Source: Norana najaformis
Lineage: Eukaryota; Annelida; Clitellata; Crassiclitellata; Hormogastridae
Direction of reading: 5' to 3'
DNA: 64,000 nucleotides
Assembly (NCBI GenBank): GCA_964023275.1
Contig: OZ029921.1
Location: forward strand, 5,584,455-5,648,454
Below the pieces are notes generated by a model. It searched no databases. It was not told the origin of the DNA and worked only from the letters and a program-made list of their open reading frames with translations. Within the stretch, counting starts at the first letter, position 1, and the number at the start of each line of letters is the position of its first letter. Shown piece after piece: positions 25,801 through 38,100 of the stretch. Both the position numbers and the translations under genes were made by a program.

Positions 25801-28800
25801 CTACAGAAAGACAAAAATTAAATAATGCTCAAATAAAATAAGAAATAAATAAATAAACAGGAAAGCAGATGTGAACTGTCAACTTCTGTTTATCTAGGCA
25901 AAGCCCCCAAAGATCAACATAAACTATACCTCCCAGTCTTGTTGTGCACAGCCTATGAGTGCAGAACTTTTGGCTGAAGCACTGATTCTTCAGATACTAA
26001 AAACTTATCCTATGCTGCACAGCTCAATTACATTTTTCTTATGATACATTGTGATTCAAACCCCAAACACACATGAATGCTTTTGTGAGGTACTTAAAAT
26101 GTGCTAAGTTACCAGATACATAACGTGACTATACAAATCACCTGAATCAGCATACAATACTTGTGACATCAAACAACTGGAGCTTACCTGTAGTTTAACC
26201 TTTGTTCCATCAACATCAACAACTTTATTCTGAAATAGCAAGAAACAAACAGAAACTGGAACATTTATGTATAATAATAATAATTATAATTATAATTATT
26301 ATAATTATAATAATAATACTGAAAACAACAACAACAACAATAATAATAATAATAATAAATGAAACAATAATAGCACCTCTAGGGGCCTCTCAGAAACTTT
26401 CTTCTGTGCTGTTATCAACAAATTATAAAAAAAAGTCAAAGGCCAATAAATAAATCACAGGTAGACAGGCCAGAGGTAAATACACAATAAATACAGCAGT
26501 CACAAATAATCACAGTTAAAGAGGTCAAATATAATTAGATAAATAACAGGTAAATAGGTCATAAGTACTGGTAAATAAATAAAATAAATTACAGGTACCT
26601 GTAAAAAGGTTCACAGGTCAGAGGTGTTAAAAACAAACTTGGGCTTCACAGCAATCGTAATCGTAACTGTAAGTGTATATTTATATAGCTCCTCTTCCAT
26701 AGTGATTTCATTCACTTGGCATCGGTACATAGCTTTTCCAGTTCACCTGGTTCGGTCCTAAATATTATGAGACTCCAGTGGCCATCTGTTTCTTATTGCA
26801 ACTTTTATGACTTTCAGACGGCAGACGTGGGATGCGACTGATCGTAATTCACAGGTGACATAAAATAAGGCCGAATCACTTTCCAATCCTTAACTCATGT
26901 TAACCCCTCACCACTTCACGAAGCTAAACTAATATACAAACTTCTATAGAGCCACTGTACCTGCAAGCAAGTATACGTGAGCCACTGCATAAGCGAGCAA
27001 GTATAAGCGAGGCAATGCCTGCACAAGTGAGTTGCTGTATCAGTGAGCAAGTGCATAAGTGAGCAGCTGTATAAGTAAGCCACAGTACAAGTATGCCAAT
27101 GTATAAGCGAGCAAGTATACCTGCAAGCAAAAGCTGTTGCATAAGTGATCAAGTATATGACAGCCATTGTATAATTGAACAACTACAGGTGAGCCATTGC
27201 ATAAGTGAGCCACTGCATAAGTGAGCCACTGCATAAGTGAGCCAATTCATAAATGAGTAAGCATATAGGCTCAGTGCATACATTAGCCAGGGGATTCTGG
27301 GTAGAAGGCTCCTTCCGATACTGCAGGTTACAAGACTCCCATTTAACTGATGCGTTCATAGTAAGCAATAAAGAATGCACAGCAACCATTTGTAGGTCAT
27401 ATCCACAACCGTCCTTTAACAACAGAGAGATGTTACTACATTTATACCAAGCACACATCAGAATCTTATTGTAGGCTGTTTTCAATGATTATCTTTCAAC
27501 CAAGAGACGACTCCTCTGACAACTAATGCTGATATTAGCATGTAACAGATTAGTTGTTACCTTACTTTACAGCAATCAAATGTGTATGAACACTTGGACC
27601 ACAGTGACATCAAGACGATGACAATGACCATATATGACTATGGTGATGACTAAAATGATGACGCTGATGATAACAATGACTTCTGCACATGGTCTTGACT
27701 ATAATGATAATGATGAAACAATGACAATTCTGTGGTGATGAGTACAATGGTGGTGATGATGATGATGATGATGATGACAATAACGAAGATCATGATAACA
27801 ACAATGATCAAGTCTCGATGATGTGGTGATGGCCATGGCGATCATGATGATAATAACTAAAACAGCAACTCAACCAAAATAAACAATTACAAAATAAAAT
27901 TACAGTGACAGAAATATCAATTGGTCTGAAAACTGAAGGCAGCCAAAGCAGCAGCAGCAGCAGCAGGCTTTTATCCGCCATCACCATGACAACTGGCAAC
28001 AGGTGTGTACCATCTCATTGAAAAAAATCAAATCATCTTGATGCAAAAAGAATCACACGTAGCCAACAATCAAAGACACATCACACGAATAATGCTGAAC
28101 AATCAAAATGCATCAAATGCCAGCAAACGTTAAAATGTAACAAACAAGATTACAAGCAAATGCCAATCACAACCCTTATCACTAAAAATCAATAATTAAA
28201 TTTCAATCGCAGTAAACCATATAGTTATCAAACTATCAGTAACAGGCGAACTGCACAGTCAAATACCAGTAAGACATCCAGTTGAACGTTTTGCAACGAA
28301 CATAACAAATGCTCAACAATTAAGACAACAGCAACAATGCATTGACCCATCCTATGATCTATAGTTTCCTTGATAAGGTGCTATATAAATGTGCAATTAT
28401 GATTACAATTAGTGCCTCTGAGGTTCTTAAAAGGTCATATATCAATATTCAGATACATATATACATAACTGCACTCTGTTACCAAACAGTTTATGTATAT
28501 GAATCTTCAGGACCACTGTTATTCGTTATTCAACCCCACTGTTATTCATTATTCAACCCCACTATTATTCATTATTCAACCCACTGTTATTCATTATTCA
28601 ACCCCACTGTTATTCATTATTCAATCCCACTGTTATTCATTATTCAACCCCACTGTTATTCATTATTCAACCCCACTGTTATTCATTATTCAACCCCACT
28701 GTTATTCATTATTCAACCAGGTCATCTGAATGCCTTTCTCTTGCTGTACCAGAAACGAGAACTGTTCTTGGTGAGCAAGCTTTTCATTTGCTGGGCCAAA

Positions 28801-30533
28801 ATTTTGGAATTCTTTTCCAGCATCTGTGCATTATGCCCAGTCGCTTGTGGCATCTTGTAGTTGACTTAAGACTCACCTTTTCAATTGGCTTATCTGCCGT
28901 AGGCTGCCCCTCTGTCTTAGTCTAGGTACTGAGCTGAATACGGCTTAATTTGAGGGGCCGTCAGTTGATGCCTCTGCGTTAGACACCAGCACTCTAGAAG
29001 TTTCTAATTAATGATAAAAATCTGGCCAAAACAAAATTAAATGCTTCTGTGAAATACTTAAAAGATGCTATGTTAAGTGCCTTGGTACAAACATGTACAA
29101 ATGCATACCCTAAAGTCGATTCCAACGGTCGATATGAAACTGCCCGAGAGAAATGTATTGTCCTTAAAGCGAACAAGAAGGCATGTTTTTCCAACACCGC
29201 TATCTCCAATGAGCATCACCTAAAATGCAAATGAAAGCTGAGAATTATCATTCAAGTTAGGCTATTGTAAGGTAAGCGGTAGAAGAACATCGTGATGACT
29301 GTGGGCAAGTTGTTTACACGTAGGTGCCTTGCCAAGTCCTATAATTTGGTACTAACATCAGTAAAGAAATAAATGTACTGATCAAGAAATATCCAAGAAA
29401 CCTGGACTTGTTCTGCAGAATAAGTAAATCTAGATCTCCTCGTCTGTTATCAGATTAACTGTAACTTACTTAATCAGTTTTACAGATTTAATATCTGCAC
29501 TGTGTAATCGCATACATAACTGTGGTTGAAATTTTAAGTATAAGGGTTTAAATAATTTCTGCTTATCTAAGCTGCACCTCTTTAGATCTGTTCGATGCTG
29601 TGCTTCAGCATCTTTAAAAAGTTATAAAAGGCACTAAATAAATATCTAGACACATATTATTATTACTGTTATTGTTATTACTATTATTATTTCCATATTT
29701 ATAATGCACTACTATCCAGTGACAAAGCACTGACTGGTGGCACTGAGTAGTTGTGGATGAAGGACTTGCTTAAGATCCCGACAGAGTAACTGCCTCAAAA
29801 AAAGGATCAAACCTGCATCTTCCAACTTGCAAACCAATCAGTGTCACACATACAAGCATGTCATATAATGAAATTATAACTGAATGAAGTTGATGGCACC
29901 ACTCCCGCTCACGTGAAATTGATTGAAAGCTAGAGGATAAAGTTTGGTTCAACTGCCCTGGTTAGACTTCTGGGCAAAACATGCAGCTGTATTTCTACGA
30001 CTGGACTCAGCGGCCGTTAAGATCAGTAGCTTTTCCTGCCATGAGTGAGCCTGTTGAATGCAGGTTTAGCTTGGGGAAGTTTAATGTGTCCTCATTGTGC
30101 CAGATTATCGAACAAAACTGCCCAATTTTGTTTTTTTTTCAAAGTGCAATATCAACAAATTACAGTGACACTTCTCTCTGCGTTACTATTACTGTTATTG
30201 TGAATTGCCTTAAATTCTGTGTTTCACTGTATTTTTATGTTGATGGACTCGGACTCGGGTTCGGGTGCTGTATCACTCGGACTCGACTTACATGGACTCG
30301 GACTGATTGAACTGCACAGACTGTCCAAATTCATTGTTCCATTAGACAATCGCCCGTATGTCTGTTCTCATTTGCTCTCACTTTAATAAGTGACATTAAC
30401 ATCAAAATATGGAATATTGATCGCGAACTCGCCCTACCTTGCACGCCAGTCCGTAGATTTCCCCGTGCGTTGAATTTCCAGATACTCCGTTCGGAGACGT
30501 TTGACCGGCGGAGACTCTACGTCCAGACGACAT
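19878..30533 (-). CDS. RAB37: Rab GTPase of the RAB26/RAB37 group, complete, 8 coding exons
   Basis: Minus-strand exons in order: 30533-30438, 29219-29109, 26229-26188, 25012-24946, 23279-23227, 22090-21968, 21120-21044, 19977-19878. They total 669 nt and 222 residues, the usual length. Motifs: P-loop GDSGVGKT (37-44), switch I STVGIDF (Thr63), WDTAGQE (85-91, Gln90), NKAD (144-147), TSAK (173-176), and a C-terminal CCT that fits double geranylgeranylation. YYRDAQALLLLYD and NIRAWL are typical of RAB26/RAB37, which in vertebrates act in secretory-granule and autophagy trafficking. An in-frame TAA directly precedes the ATG, which fixes the start. The N-terminal 30 residues are Ser/Gly-rich and variable. 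The symbol could equally be RAB26, because the gene looks like the pre-duplication form. Confidence 0.95.
20393..20590 (-). mobile_element. LINE-A 3'-end fragment
   Basis: Starts aatcgtaatcgtaatcccga and carries ttcacaggcgctcagtcaaa; in the last Rab intron. Confidence 0.78.
21855..21970 (-). repeat. 20-bp minisatellite carrying repeated 5' splice sites
   Basis: Six AAG|GTATGC or AAG|GTACGC donor motifs occur at exact 20-bp spacing (exon-end positions 21968, 21948, 21928, 21908, 21888, 21868). The first is the true donor of the Rab exon 22090-21968; the other five lie in the intron. Reading on past the true donor meets an in-frame TAG after three codons. Confidence 0.93.
22312..22492 (+). mobile_element. 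tRNA-Thr-like SINE (family 1), near full length
   Basis: The tRNA-like head (gcctgtaacatggagagt, ctctagcctcc) is followed by the shared body and an aataaatgcag end. In a Rab intron. Confidence 0.78.
23945..24100 (+). mobile_element. Partial tRNA-Thr-like SINE (family 1)
   Basis: Head gcctgtaacatcaagtgtgc plus agttcaaacctcc; the body is diverged. Confidence 0.5.
25120..25400 (+). repeat. Probable SINE-like element
   Basis: It ends in gggttgctatataaattct followed by gaatgaatgaa. This short-repeat tail also follows the SINE at 2755-3075. No clear Pol III head was found. Confidence 0.4.
26270..26360. repeat. AAT/ATT microsatellite
   Basis: Runs of ataat, attat and aacaac triplets in the Rab intron next to the exon 26188-26229. 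Confidence 0.9.
26945..27250. repeat. Minisatellite of about 16 bp, degenerate
   Basis: Units such as gagccactgcataagt are well ordered at 27187-27245 and decayed upstream. In a Rab intron. Confidence 0.85.
27720..27800. repeat. GAT microsatellite
   Basis: (gatgat)n within a wider GAT-rich stretch (27600-27850). Confidence 0.9.
28512..28722. repeat. 23-bp minisatellite, about nine copies
   Basis: Units containing cactgttattcattattcaa repeat at 23 bp. Because 23 is not a multiple of three, the open frames over it cycle through three phases. In a Rab intron. Confidence 0.93.
28730..29010 (+). mobile_element. LINE-B C-terminal and 3' fragment, diverged
   Basis: Carries gacttaagactcaccttttc and gttgatgcctctgcgttaga, matching the LINE-B copy at 13340-13500. 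Confidence 0.6.
29690..29860 (-). mobile_element. tRNA-Thr-like SINE (family 1)
   Basis: Minus copy with aaggacttgcttaagatccc; in the first Rab intron. Confidence 0.7.
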
Positions 30534-31189
30534 TTATAGTCTTAATTAATTTCCTTCCAGAACGACATCACTGGCCAGAGAACAGAAGATCTAATTTATT
30601 GCAAAAATAGACCCTCCAGCAACGTCCATCCCTCGCCAAGTTCCTTTTCTTGACAAGTGCCAATCGTAAATGATCTGACCCAATTAAAGCACTTCCGGTC
30701 TATTTATGCGCCACGCCTATTATTTTCTGTTGTTCCATTTGAAGGCAACGTAGTAAAGCCCTTATCCCACGCATTAGACGAAAAGTGCTTACAGAATTCG
30801 ACAGAGCAAGTGACTGAAGGACGAAAAGGAAAATTATGAGGAAGAACGAGTGGGTCTGAGTGGTTGGATGGTGAACAGCTGGCGAATATATGATTTAATC
30901 TGAGAAGTCTGTTGCAATCGAGTTAAGAGAACGCGCAACCAATCGTAATCGTAATCCCGAAATTTCTACAGCGCCCAACGAAAGCCACGGACTCCACACG
31001 TGGACTTATTCGCAGCTTAGTTTTGATCAAAAGATTATAAATCGCATTTTTACAGCTACCTACTCGAGACGGGCTCTGTCTGGATGTAGGACTATCGACA
31101 GGTCATCAATTGGGTTGCATTTTGAGAGGTAGGGCCGCTATTTAGGTCATGCGTCTGCCTCGGGCAGCGCACATTTATAATCAAAACAC

Positions 31190-31410
31190 TTCAGCCTGTG
31201 GCTAGCATACCGTACCAAACCAATCTCAAACACTACCTCCACCCCATAGCTGCCACGCTCTCGCTGCCTGTCTTTTGGATCTTGACCTGGAACCGAACCC
31301 TTTTGCTTGTCGATTTTGTTTTGACTGAGCGGCTGTGAATAAGCGGGTCCCCGTGACGTGGCTTTCGTTGGGCGCTGTAGAAAGCTCGAGATTAAGATTA
31401 CGTGCTGCAC
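31190..31410 (+). mobile_element. LINE-A 3' end
   Basis: Plus orientation: ttttggatcttgacctggaa, then gcgctgtagaaagctcgag and gattaagattacg. Confidence 0.78.
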
Positions 31411-31659
31411 TGGACGTCAACCCACAGGTCGAGGGATCAAACCCCACAGGCAGGACAGATTTTCTTTCGCTCTTTTTCTTCTTCTGCGCCATCCTATGAC
31501 CACCACCATCATCAGTTTCCTTCGTAACACCAAGCTGTCCCCCCGGCTTGACCCTCTGGATCCTGACCTGACCCCGAAAATGACCATACTTGCGGATTTT
31601 ATTTGATCATAATCGTAGGCTCGAGATTTATCACAGATTTATGGCATTAAAAGATTTCT

Positions 31660-31850
31660 GTTCCATATGCGTCCCCTGGCGATCTCAGCAATAAAATGGG
31701 TGCACTGACCGCACATTGGTTGCAAAATCAGGCAGCCAGGGAGAGAACTGGCCATGCCTCTGCTCTCATATGCCGAGGCTAAGAAAATGAAGTCACTAGC
31801 ACTTCATACCCGTGGCTGGATATTGAGAACAGCTTAGGGACAATCCTTTT
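31660..31850 (+). mobile_element. SINE family 2, partial
   Basis: Shares ataaaatgggtgcactgacc, gagaactggccatgcc and atgccgaggctaag with the copy at 51230-51600. Confidence 0.65.
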
Positions 31851-32984
31851 CACTGATGCAACAGCCATCAAGAACCAATCGTAATCCCAAGATTTCTACA
31901 GTGCCCAACAAAAGCCACGTCATGGGGACCATCTTAATCACAGGCGCTCAGTCAAACAAAATCGTCAGGCAAAAGTGTTTGGTTCCAGGTCAAGACATGA
32001 AGGCGTCTTCAACTAAGTTAACAGCATCGATTGAGAGCCACTGGACGTAGGAAGAGAACTGTGGGCACGAGCAGTTGGTGAAAAACCCATTAGCAACGCA
32101 GGCGCCAAGCAATTGAAGTTCGGGTGTAAAATCCTATTTGCAAAATGGGTTATAGAGCAAGAGCCTCTTTAATGGACGGGTTCAGACAGAACTTTTAGGG
32201 CCTTTAGCAGCTTAGCCCTTACCGGGCACCACTAACAGGCTTGTAAATCACAAATGCTGGGATGTGTGTGCATGCGTGTGTCTGAACCAACAAGGGGAAA
32301 CTCCCATACAAATCATATTCTGACTGCACAGAACCCTATCTACTCAAAAACAAGTCACTACTTACATACGGGTATTTTGCTACAAAAGTTACTTTAAATT
32401 AGCCCACAACATATCCTCTAATGTAAATTTTATTATATTTGCAAATGGTAAATGGCTGAAAACGATCTTGTTCAACACAATTCACATATCTTGGTTAAAG
32501 TGCAGAGGTCAATGCTGTTTCCTTTAAGTCTTTCCTTTTGCGGCGTGGTTGCGGACTGCTAAATACCGCACAAAACTCGACAGCTGCTGGCGTGCCATGA
32601 GAAACTGTCAAGCAAAGTAATCTTTAAGGAGTGATTGCCAAGTGATTGGCTGGGGGTCGTCCAATAAAGGTCGTCCGCAAAAAAGATCAACTTTGAACCC
32701 CTCCCTCCCACCTTGTTTGCCTTAGTATGACCCCTCCCTGCAGATGTATGCACTCCAACTGAGTACTAAAGCCTAGAATAGGCTATCCCTTTGACTTTTC
32801 AGGGCTAACTGTGAGACACATCATTACACCGTAACAGTGATTTCATATGACTGCCATAAACCAAAACAGAAATACGGAATACTTAGCTAAATACTACACT
32901 GAAGTTCCTCTCTAACATCTAAATGGTCTGCCAAAACTCACAGTGATCAATAAAAAAATTAAAGTATCCCATATCCCACAAGCG

Positions 32985-33232
32985 AGCCATAGGGGAGGCA
33001 CTCATTTTAGGCCCTTGAGAGGCCGGTGTACGAATCCCAAGGTCCTGGACACGGGGTTAGGGCATCGCAGGATGGCCTTTTTCAGCTTATGCTGGTACCA
33101 AATTAAAATGCTTGGTGACAGAGACACAGTGTGCACAAAACAACTTGCCCAGGGTCGTTACATGAAGTCAAACCCGCAACTGCATGATCGCTGACCAAAT
33201 GCATTACCAATAGACTACTATACCGAACAGAA
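32985..33232 (-). mobile_element. tRNA-derived SINE (family 3)
   Basis: Shares gaatcccaaggtcctggaca, cttggtgacagagacac and tgcatgatcgctgacc with the other family-3 copies. Confidence 0.7.
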
Positions 33233-33709
33233 TGATCAATACAGACCACATCTAAAGCCAAAAGTCAAAGCAGCCGTAACATATTTAAAATTTTGCAAGA
33301 ACACTGAAGTTACTTCCACTGAATAATTCATCTTATGTGGCACAACATTCTGTAATGTAAGGTAAAGTAATCAGGTAAGACTGGCCGTAATGTTTACAAC
33401 AATTTGAGCGCTACACAGATACATAGTAACATTGTATAACATCATTTCCCCAGTAATCTCCCATCAAGATGCATCTGTAAACGTAACCATAAACTTGAAA
33501 TCTCTAAAGCGGTACTTAAAAGCTAAGCTCAGGGCGCCAGCTTATCCACAAGCGCTGCATCAAATTCTTGGGGTTATCCAAAGATCCCACGTCACAAACC
33601 ATTCATATTTGATTTTAAATTCCAATTTAGATTACAACTTGATTCTACAAATGGCAAGAGTTTGGTTGCATGCAATGCAATCAGACAACTTATGTAGAGC
33701 CAGCATCAA

Positions 33710-35171
33710 TCACTCAACGTGAGAACCGACGTCCTGTGGAGTCAGTCTCTGGCGAACATCGGCTGACAGTTGTCTGAGGAATGTGGAAGTGTAATAGACA
33801 AACAGAATGAGGAGCGTGCAGCCAACGGAAAGACAAGTGACAAAAAACAAGACGCCGAAAAGGACGACGAGTCCACACGTAAGCACTGCTCCTGAAAATA
33901 AAAACAAATCAGGGTAAGATTCCAGTTTATGATTACGATTAATGCAAATTTTATGCTATTCCTCTAAACTAAATATATTTATTAAAACTTCAACTTTGTG
34001 TTCCAGGTAAAGTACTTTGTATCCCAATTTAATTAAAAATAAACTCAAATTTATTGATTGCAATTCAAACAAAAGCAACTTCTTGTCATTAAACTGTATT
34101 CTAGTTAAAATGGGTGGCACTTGTTTCTTCCTGTCCTTTCTCCTTTTGTCTAACAATTTCTCTCGGAGGTTACCAAGTTCTTCCACTCACTTCCCTTTTA
34201 ACGTAACAATTATTGTTTCACTAATAGTAGGAAAAGTCATTGCAGAATGTCAGGTTCATACAATAGACTCAATGGCCATTGTTTATTCACAGTTTGAGAA
34301 ATTGGGGTACAGTACCTCAGTCCAAAAAGTGGGGGAACAGATATCCTATATCTGTATAATGTACAGTAATGCATAGAAATATTTCTTCATTTATGCAACC
34401 ATATACACTCAAAACACTATAAATGTATGAATCTTAGGTATATGTGTGTGCAAGAATGCATGCATGCATTCATGCACGAGTGTACGTATGAACGTACGCA
34501 CATCCACTGAACAAATGCAGTATCTGTTGACCATATGACGAGTGAGCAATTAGCAGAGATAGGTCAGCTGATTTAATGTGATACCTTGTGAACTATAAGA
34601 CAGAATCGTAATTGTAACTGTAAAGTGCAGGGCACCAGCTCATTCAAGAGCACTGCGTCAAGTGAGTAGGGATGTCCAAAGATGTCACGTCAAGAACCAG
34701 GTCCGCTTGCCATGGCAGAAAGGGGAAAGGAGCTGTTATGGTGGGCTGTGCTTAAGCTGAGATAAATGGGACAGAACTGGGTAAGGTCAAATGTGGTTAT
34801 CAAAGACTGGGTGAAATTAAACCATAGATACATGCTATACGTACAAACCAGAAAACATGCATATCACATTTTTATCACCCACCTTCAACCAAAAGGAATC
34901 CGAGGAACAGAATCACTGCAGTCGTAACGGCAAAAATGAAGAAACAGAAAACGGGAACAGAACACATCACCATGGCAACTCCAATGAAAACGCATAGGGT
35001 CGGGTGATCGGCCATGAACTGCTTGGCTGCCACCTGTCGCTCCTTGATCTTCAGCACCCTCGACAGCCATCTGTAGAACTTCTGCACAAGGTGCATGATG
35101 TCCTCCACCCGATCGAAGGCAAAATCAACATTGTTCGGAGGATCGAGATTGTTTTCGAGCATCTTGTCCAT
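33710..35171 (-). CDS. LDAF1: LDAF1 (promethin/TMEM159), lipid-droplet assembly factor
   Basis: Two coding exons on minus, 35171-34883 and 33891-33710, give 156 residues (human about 161). The N-terminal third is amphipathic; ADHPTLCVFIGVAMVMCSVP opens a strongly hydrophobic core of about 75 residues that forms hairpin-like segments, ending in a short polar tail. This layout, and a segment resembling human DSHPFLAFTLLVFIVMSAVP, identify promethin. In mammals it binds seipin in the ER membrane and marks sites of lipid-droplet formation. The start is the first ATG after a splice acceptor at 35184-35185, so a 5' UTR exon lies upstream. The gene is head-to-head with PDPK1. Confidence 0.88.
34605..34760 (-). 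mobile_element. Diverged LINE-A-like fragment
   Basis: In the LDAF1 intron: aatcgtaattgtaactgtaa followed by caccagctcattcaagagca. Confidence 0.45.
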
Positions 35172-35183
35172 GATCCTCAAAAG

Positions 35184-38100
35184 CTGGAATAAAACTAATA
35201 TAAGGTAAGTTGTAGTAAGGCAAAGTCAGTTGGGGTAGATAAGAAAGTTGGGGCAAGGCAAAGTAAAGTTCTGGTACCTAAGGTAGGTTGGGGTAGGTAA
35301 GTTAAGTGGGGTAAGGCAGATAAAGTAAGTCGGGGTAGGTAAAGCAAGCAAAGGCACGATAAGATAAGTTGGGGTAAGTAGGGTAAAGTAAGTTTGGGCA
35401 AGGTCAGGTAGAGTCGGTTGGGGTAAGGTAAGTTAAGTAAGTAGGGGTAGGTAAGGTAAAGAAAGCACGGGTAGGTGAGGTTAAGTAAGTTGGGGTAATA
35501 TATGTCGAAGTATTATTAGTAGTAATATTATTATAAAGACAATTTCTAATTGCATGCAAAGTCACAAAGAAATGTGAATTTGAAGCACCGAAAGACGGGT
35601 TAGGTAAGGCAAAAAAGGTGGGGTAAGGTAAGGTATATTTGCAATGTCATTTGTAATGTCACTCAGTTAGCAGCAGGTAACATTAACAGATGCACAGACC
35701 CTGTGGTTAAACAATTTTTTGGCTTTAGTCGCTAGCATAAAACAAACGGACAGGTGGTTCAACAGGTCCTATCCTTATTATTCCTCTTTCACTTTCCGGT
35801 TCAATTCCAAACACCATCCAGCACAGCCTGACTCTTGGATCGTGACCTGGATCCAAACTGACCCTTCCTGACTATGGGACTTTGTTTTGACCTACCGCCT
35901 GTGAATATGCTGGTTTCCGCGACTTAGCTTTCGTTGAGCGTTGTAGAAACTCAAGTTTAAGTCTACGATCACGATTACACTACACGTCAATCCCAAGGCT
36001 TTAAAACGCAAATCAAGGTAAGCTACGCGAAACACCACCAATAGCTTTTGTGGACTCCTGTATATCCAAGCTGTTAAAATATTTCAATTTCACTTTCTCG
36101 CACTGTCCTCGCTCGAAGGCTCTTAAAAATAAAATTATAATTAAACGATTACCAGATTAATCTTCAAAGTTTTAATCAGATTACTTAACTGATTATATAT
36201 TTGCACGTGATGGTTCACGAAATACATGACAACATAGGCGCCACCATGCATATGAAGGAATCGCATCGTAAACTCGAGATTTCAACAGCTCCCAACGAAA
36301 ACTAAGTCGCAGGAACCAGCTTTTTCGCTCAATCAAAACAAAAATTGTTAGGCAGGAAGGGTTCGGTTCCATGTCAAGATCCAAAAGTCAGGAAGGCAGA
36401 AATGCAGCTACAGTGGATGTTTTATTTGGACTAGATCAACAAGACATATAAGAACAAGACAACTTGAAGAGTTCCTTATTTAGTAAAAAAGAAATACTTC
36501 CGGAGAAATGGCAAGAGTTTTAGCTCCATATATTCTGGCAGACAGAGTTATGAGACGAGCAACAAAGTTCGTTCTACAAAGTTCTACAAAAACAAAATGA
36601 ACTAATAACAATTACTTCTCGCCTAAATGAAGTTTTAATTTTCTTCTGGCAACTTTTGAAAATATTTCGATATATTTTCCTTTTCAAGTCCACGTCCATA
36701 AACTAGGTCATGTTGTTGTTTTCTTGTTTAAATTGTAATGATCAAATGATCGTATTGATCCGCTTGGGCTATTTTTGGAGCCTCCAAAGCTTAGCGAGCG
36801 TCTTCGTTTTCTATTAATAGCACGTTAATTCTACCAGAGACAAAATAACTTTTGCAGAGTAAATACGGTTATAATACGTCAATATGCGCCCACTAGCTAT
36901 TGAATATATATGGTGTTCGCTATAATATTCTATGCTTGCTATGATAAGTAAATTTTGTGCAGTGTTAAAAATATGCCAAAAAGGCTAATGAAATGTCTAA
37001 ATAATACTCGTCTCCAATAGAGTGCTGTTCATAATGGTACAATGCCTGCAGACTGTTTGGCCGTCGCATTAGAGCGCTGCATGTCCACGTCATGAAATGC
37101 GATTGGTAAATGAGTTGCGATTCCAGTTGTCAGGCATGAAAATGCATTCAGAATGGATTTTGTATTAAAGTAGCAGCTTCAAGATAATCTCTGAAGTAAC
37201 TGACAGCCACTTTTAAAATTGAAATTCATCCCACAACAGATTTAGGTAATTGCTGATGGCTTTACCTTGGTATAGATATCGGGTTGTTGCCCGGCTACGG
37301 TTTAATCTAGTCAACACTCTACAAAATAATCTTGCCGATCGTTCGGGAAGTAACAGGTTTTCGCATCGTTAACTCCGCATTTTTACAAAAAATCCCGTTT
37401 TCATTTCGGTTACTGTATAGATGGAAATTTGTGATCGTAAACCGTAGAATGCACCAGTGAATATCGTTGATGATCGTAACTAGTGTGCGTAAACAACCGG
37501 ATCGCCGATTTTGTATGTCCTAAATTATCGCCCGTTTATTGTGCGTAATCACTTAGTAGCTCGGTCGGTATCAGTTTTTAAGTTGGTATCGATTCTGGTT
37601 TTTATTTTTGGTTTTTGCGGAGTCGGTTCGGTTTCAGTTTTTCAAAATATCGCGATATCGGTTTTATACGTGTTCTTAAGATTTAAATTTATAGTCAGAC
37701 TGCTATTGTGCCGTGTTCACTTCGGAAATGTACAGTGTACAATGCTGTTTTATTGTAATAATTAAAAATTATATGCTGAAAACTAAAATTATAGTTTATA
37801 TGTTGAAATGATTAGTTCTTAAAATGGCTGTAGTTCTGTACATGACACCTTGTAAGGAATTGAGCGACCTATTGAAGCATCATCTTTAATATTACAGGTT
37901 GTCCAATATTTGCCCAAGAATTTCTTAGTTTATTTCTTGTCCAAAAATTTTGAATTAAAAGTGCTTATTGATCAACAGGCTGTGAACTGAGTGATGAGTG
38001 TCTATGAAAGTACACCAGCCTCTTGGAAATGCTGTCTCACTATCCACAGATCGATGTAGATGGAGTTCCAAAATATGACTGACCTATAGGATGCACCTGA

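Larger units (their letters stand above)
30534..33709. other. Interval between the Rab 5' end and the LDAF1 3' end
   Basis: No gene is supported. It should contain the Rab promoter just above 30533. Repeats: LINE-A fragments at 30943-31015 (-), 31190-31410 (+) and 31868-31995 (-); a family-2 SINE at 31660-31850; a family-3 SINE at 32985-33232; and a diverged LINE-A-like piece at 33480-33600. Confidence 0.6.

Noticed and set aside
28342-28860. 172-codon plus open frame
   Set aside because: Mostly the 23-bp minisatellite; no start context, splice logic or protein similarity.
31226-31492. Open frames of about 88 codons on both strands
   Set aside because: They recur wherever LINE-A 3' ends occur (also 9787-10053 and 20353-20589), so they are repeat sequence.
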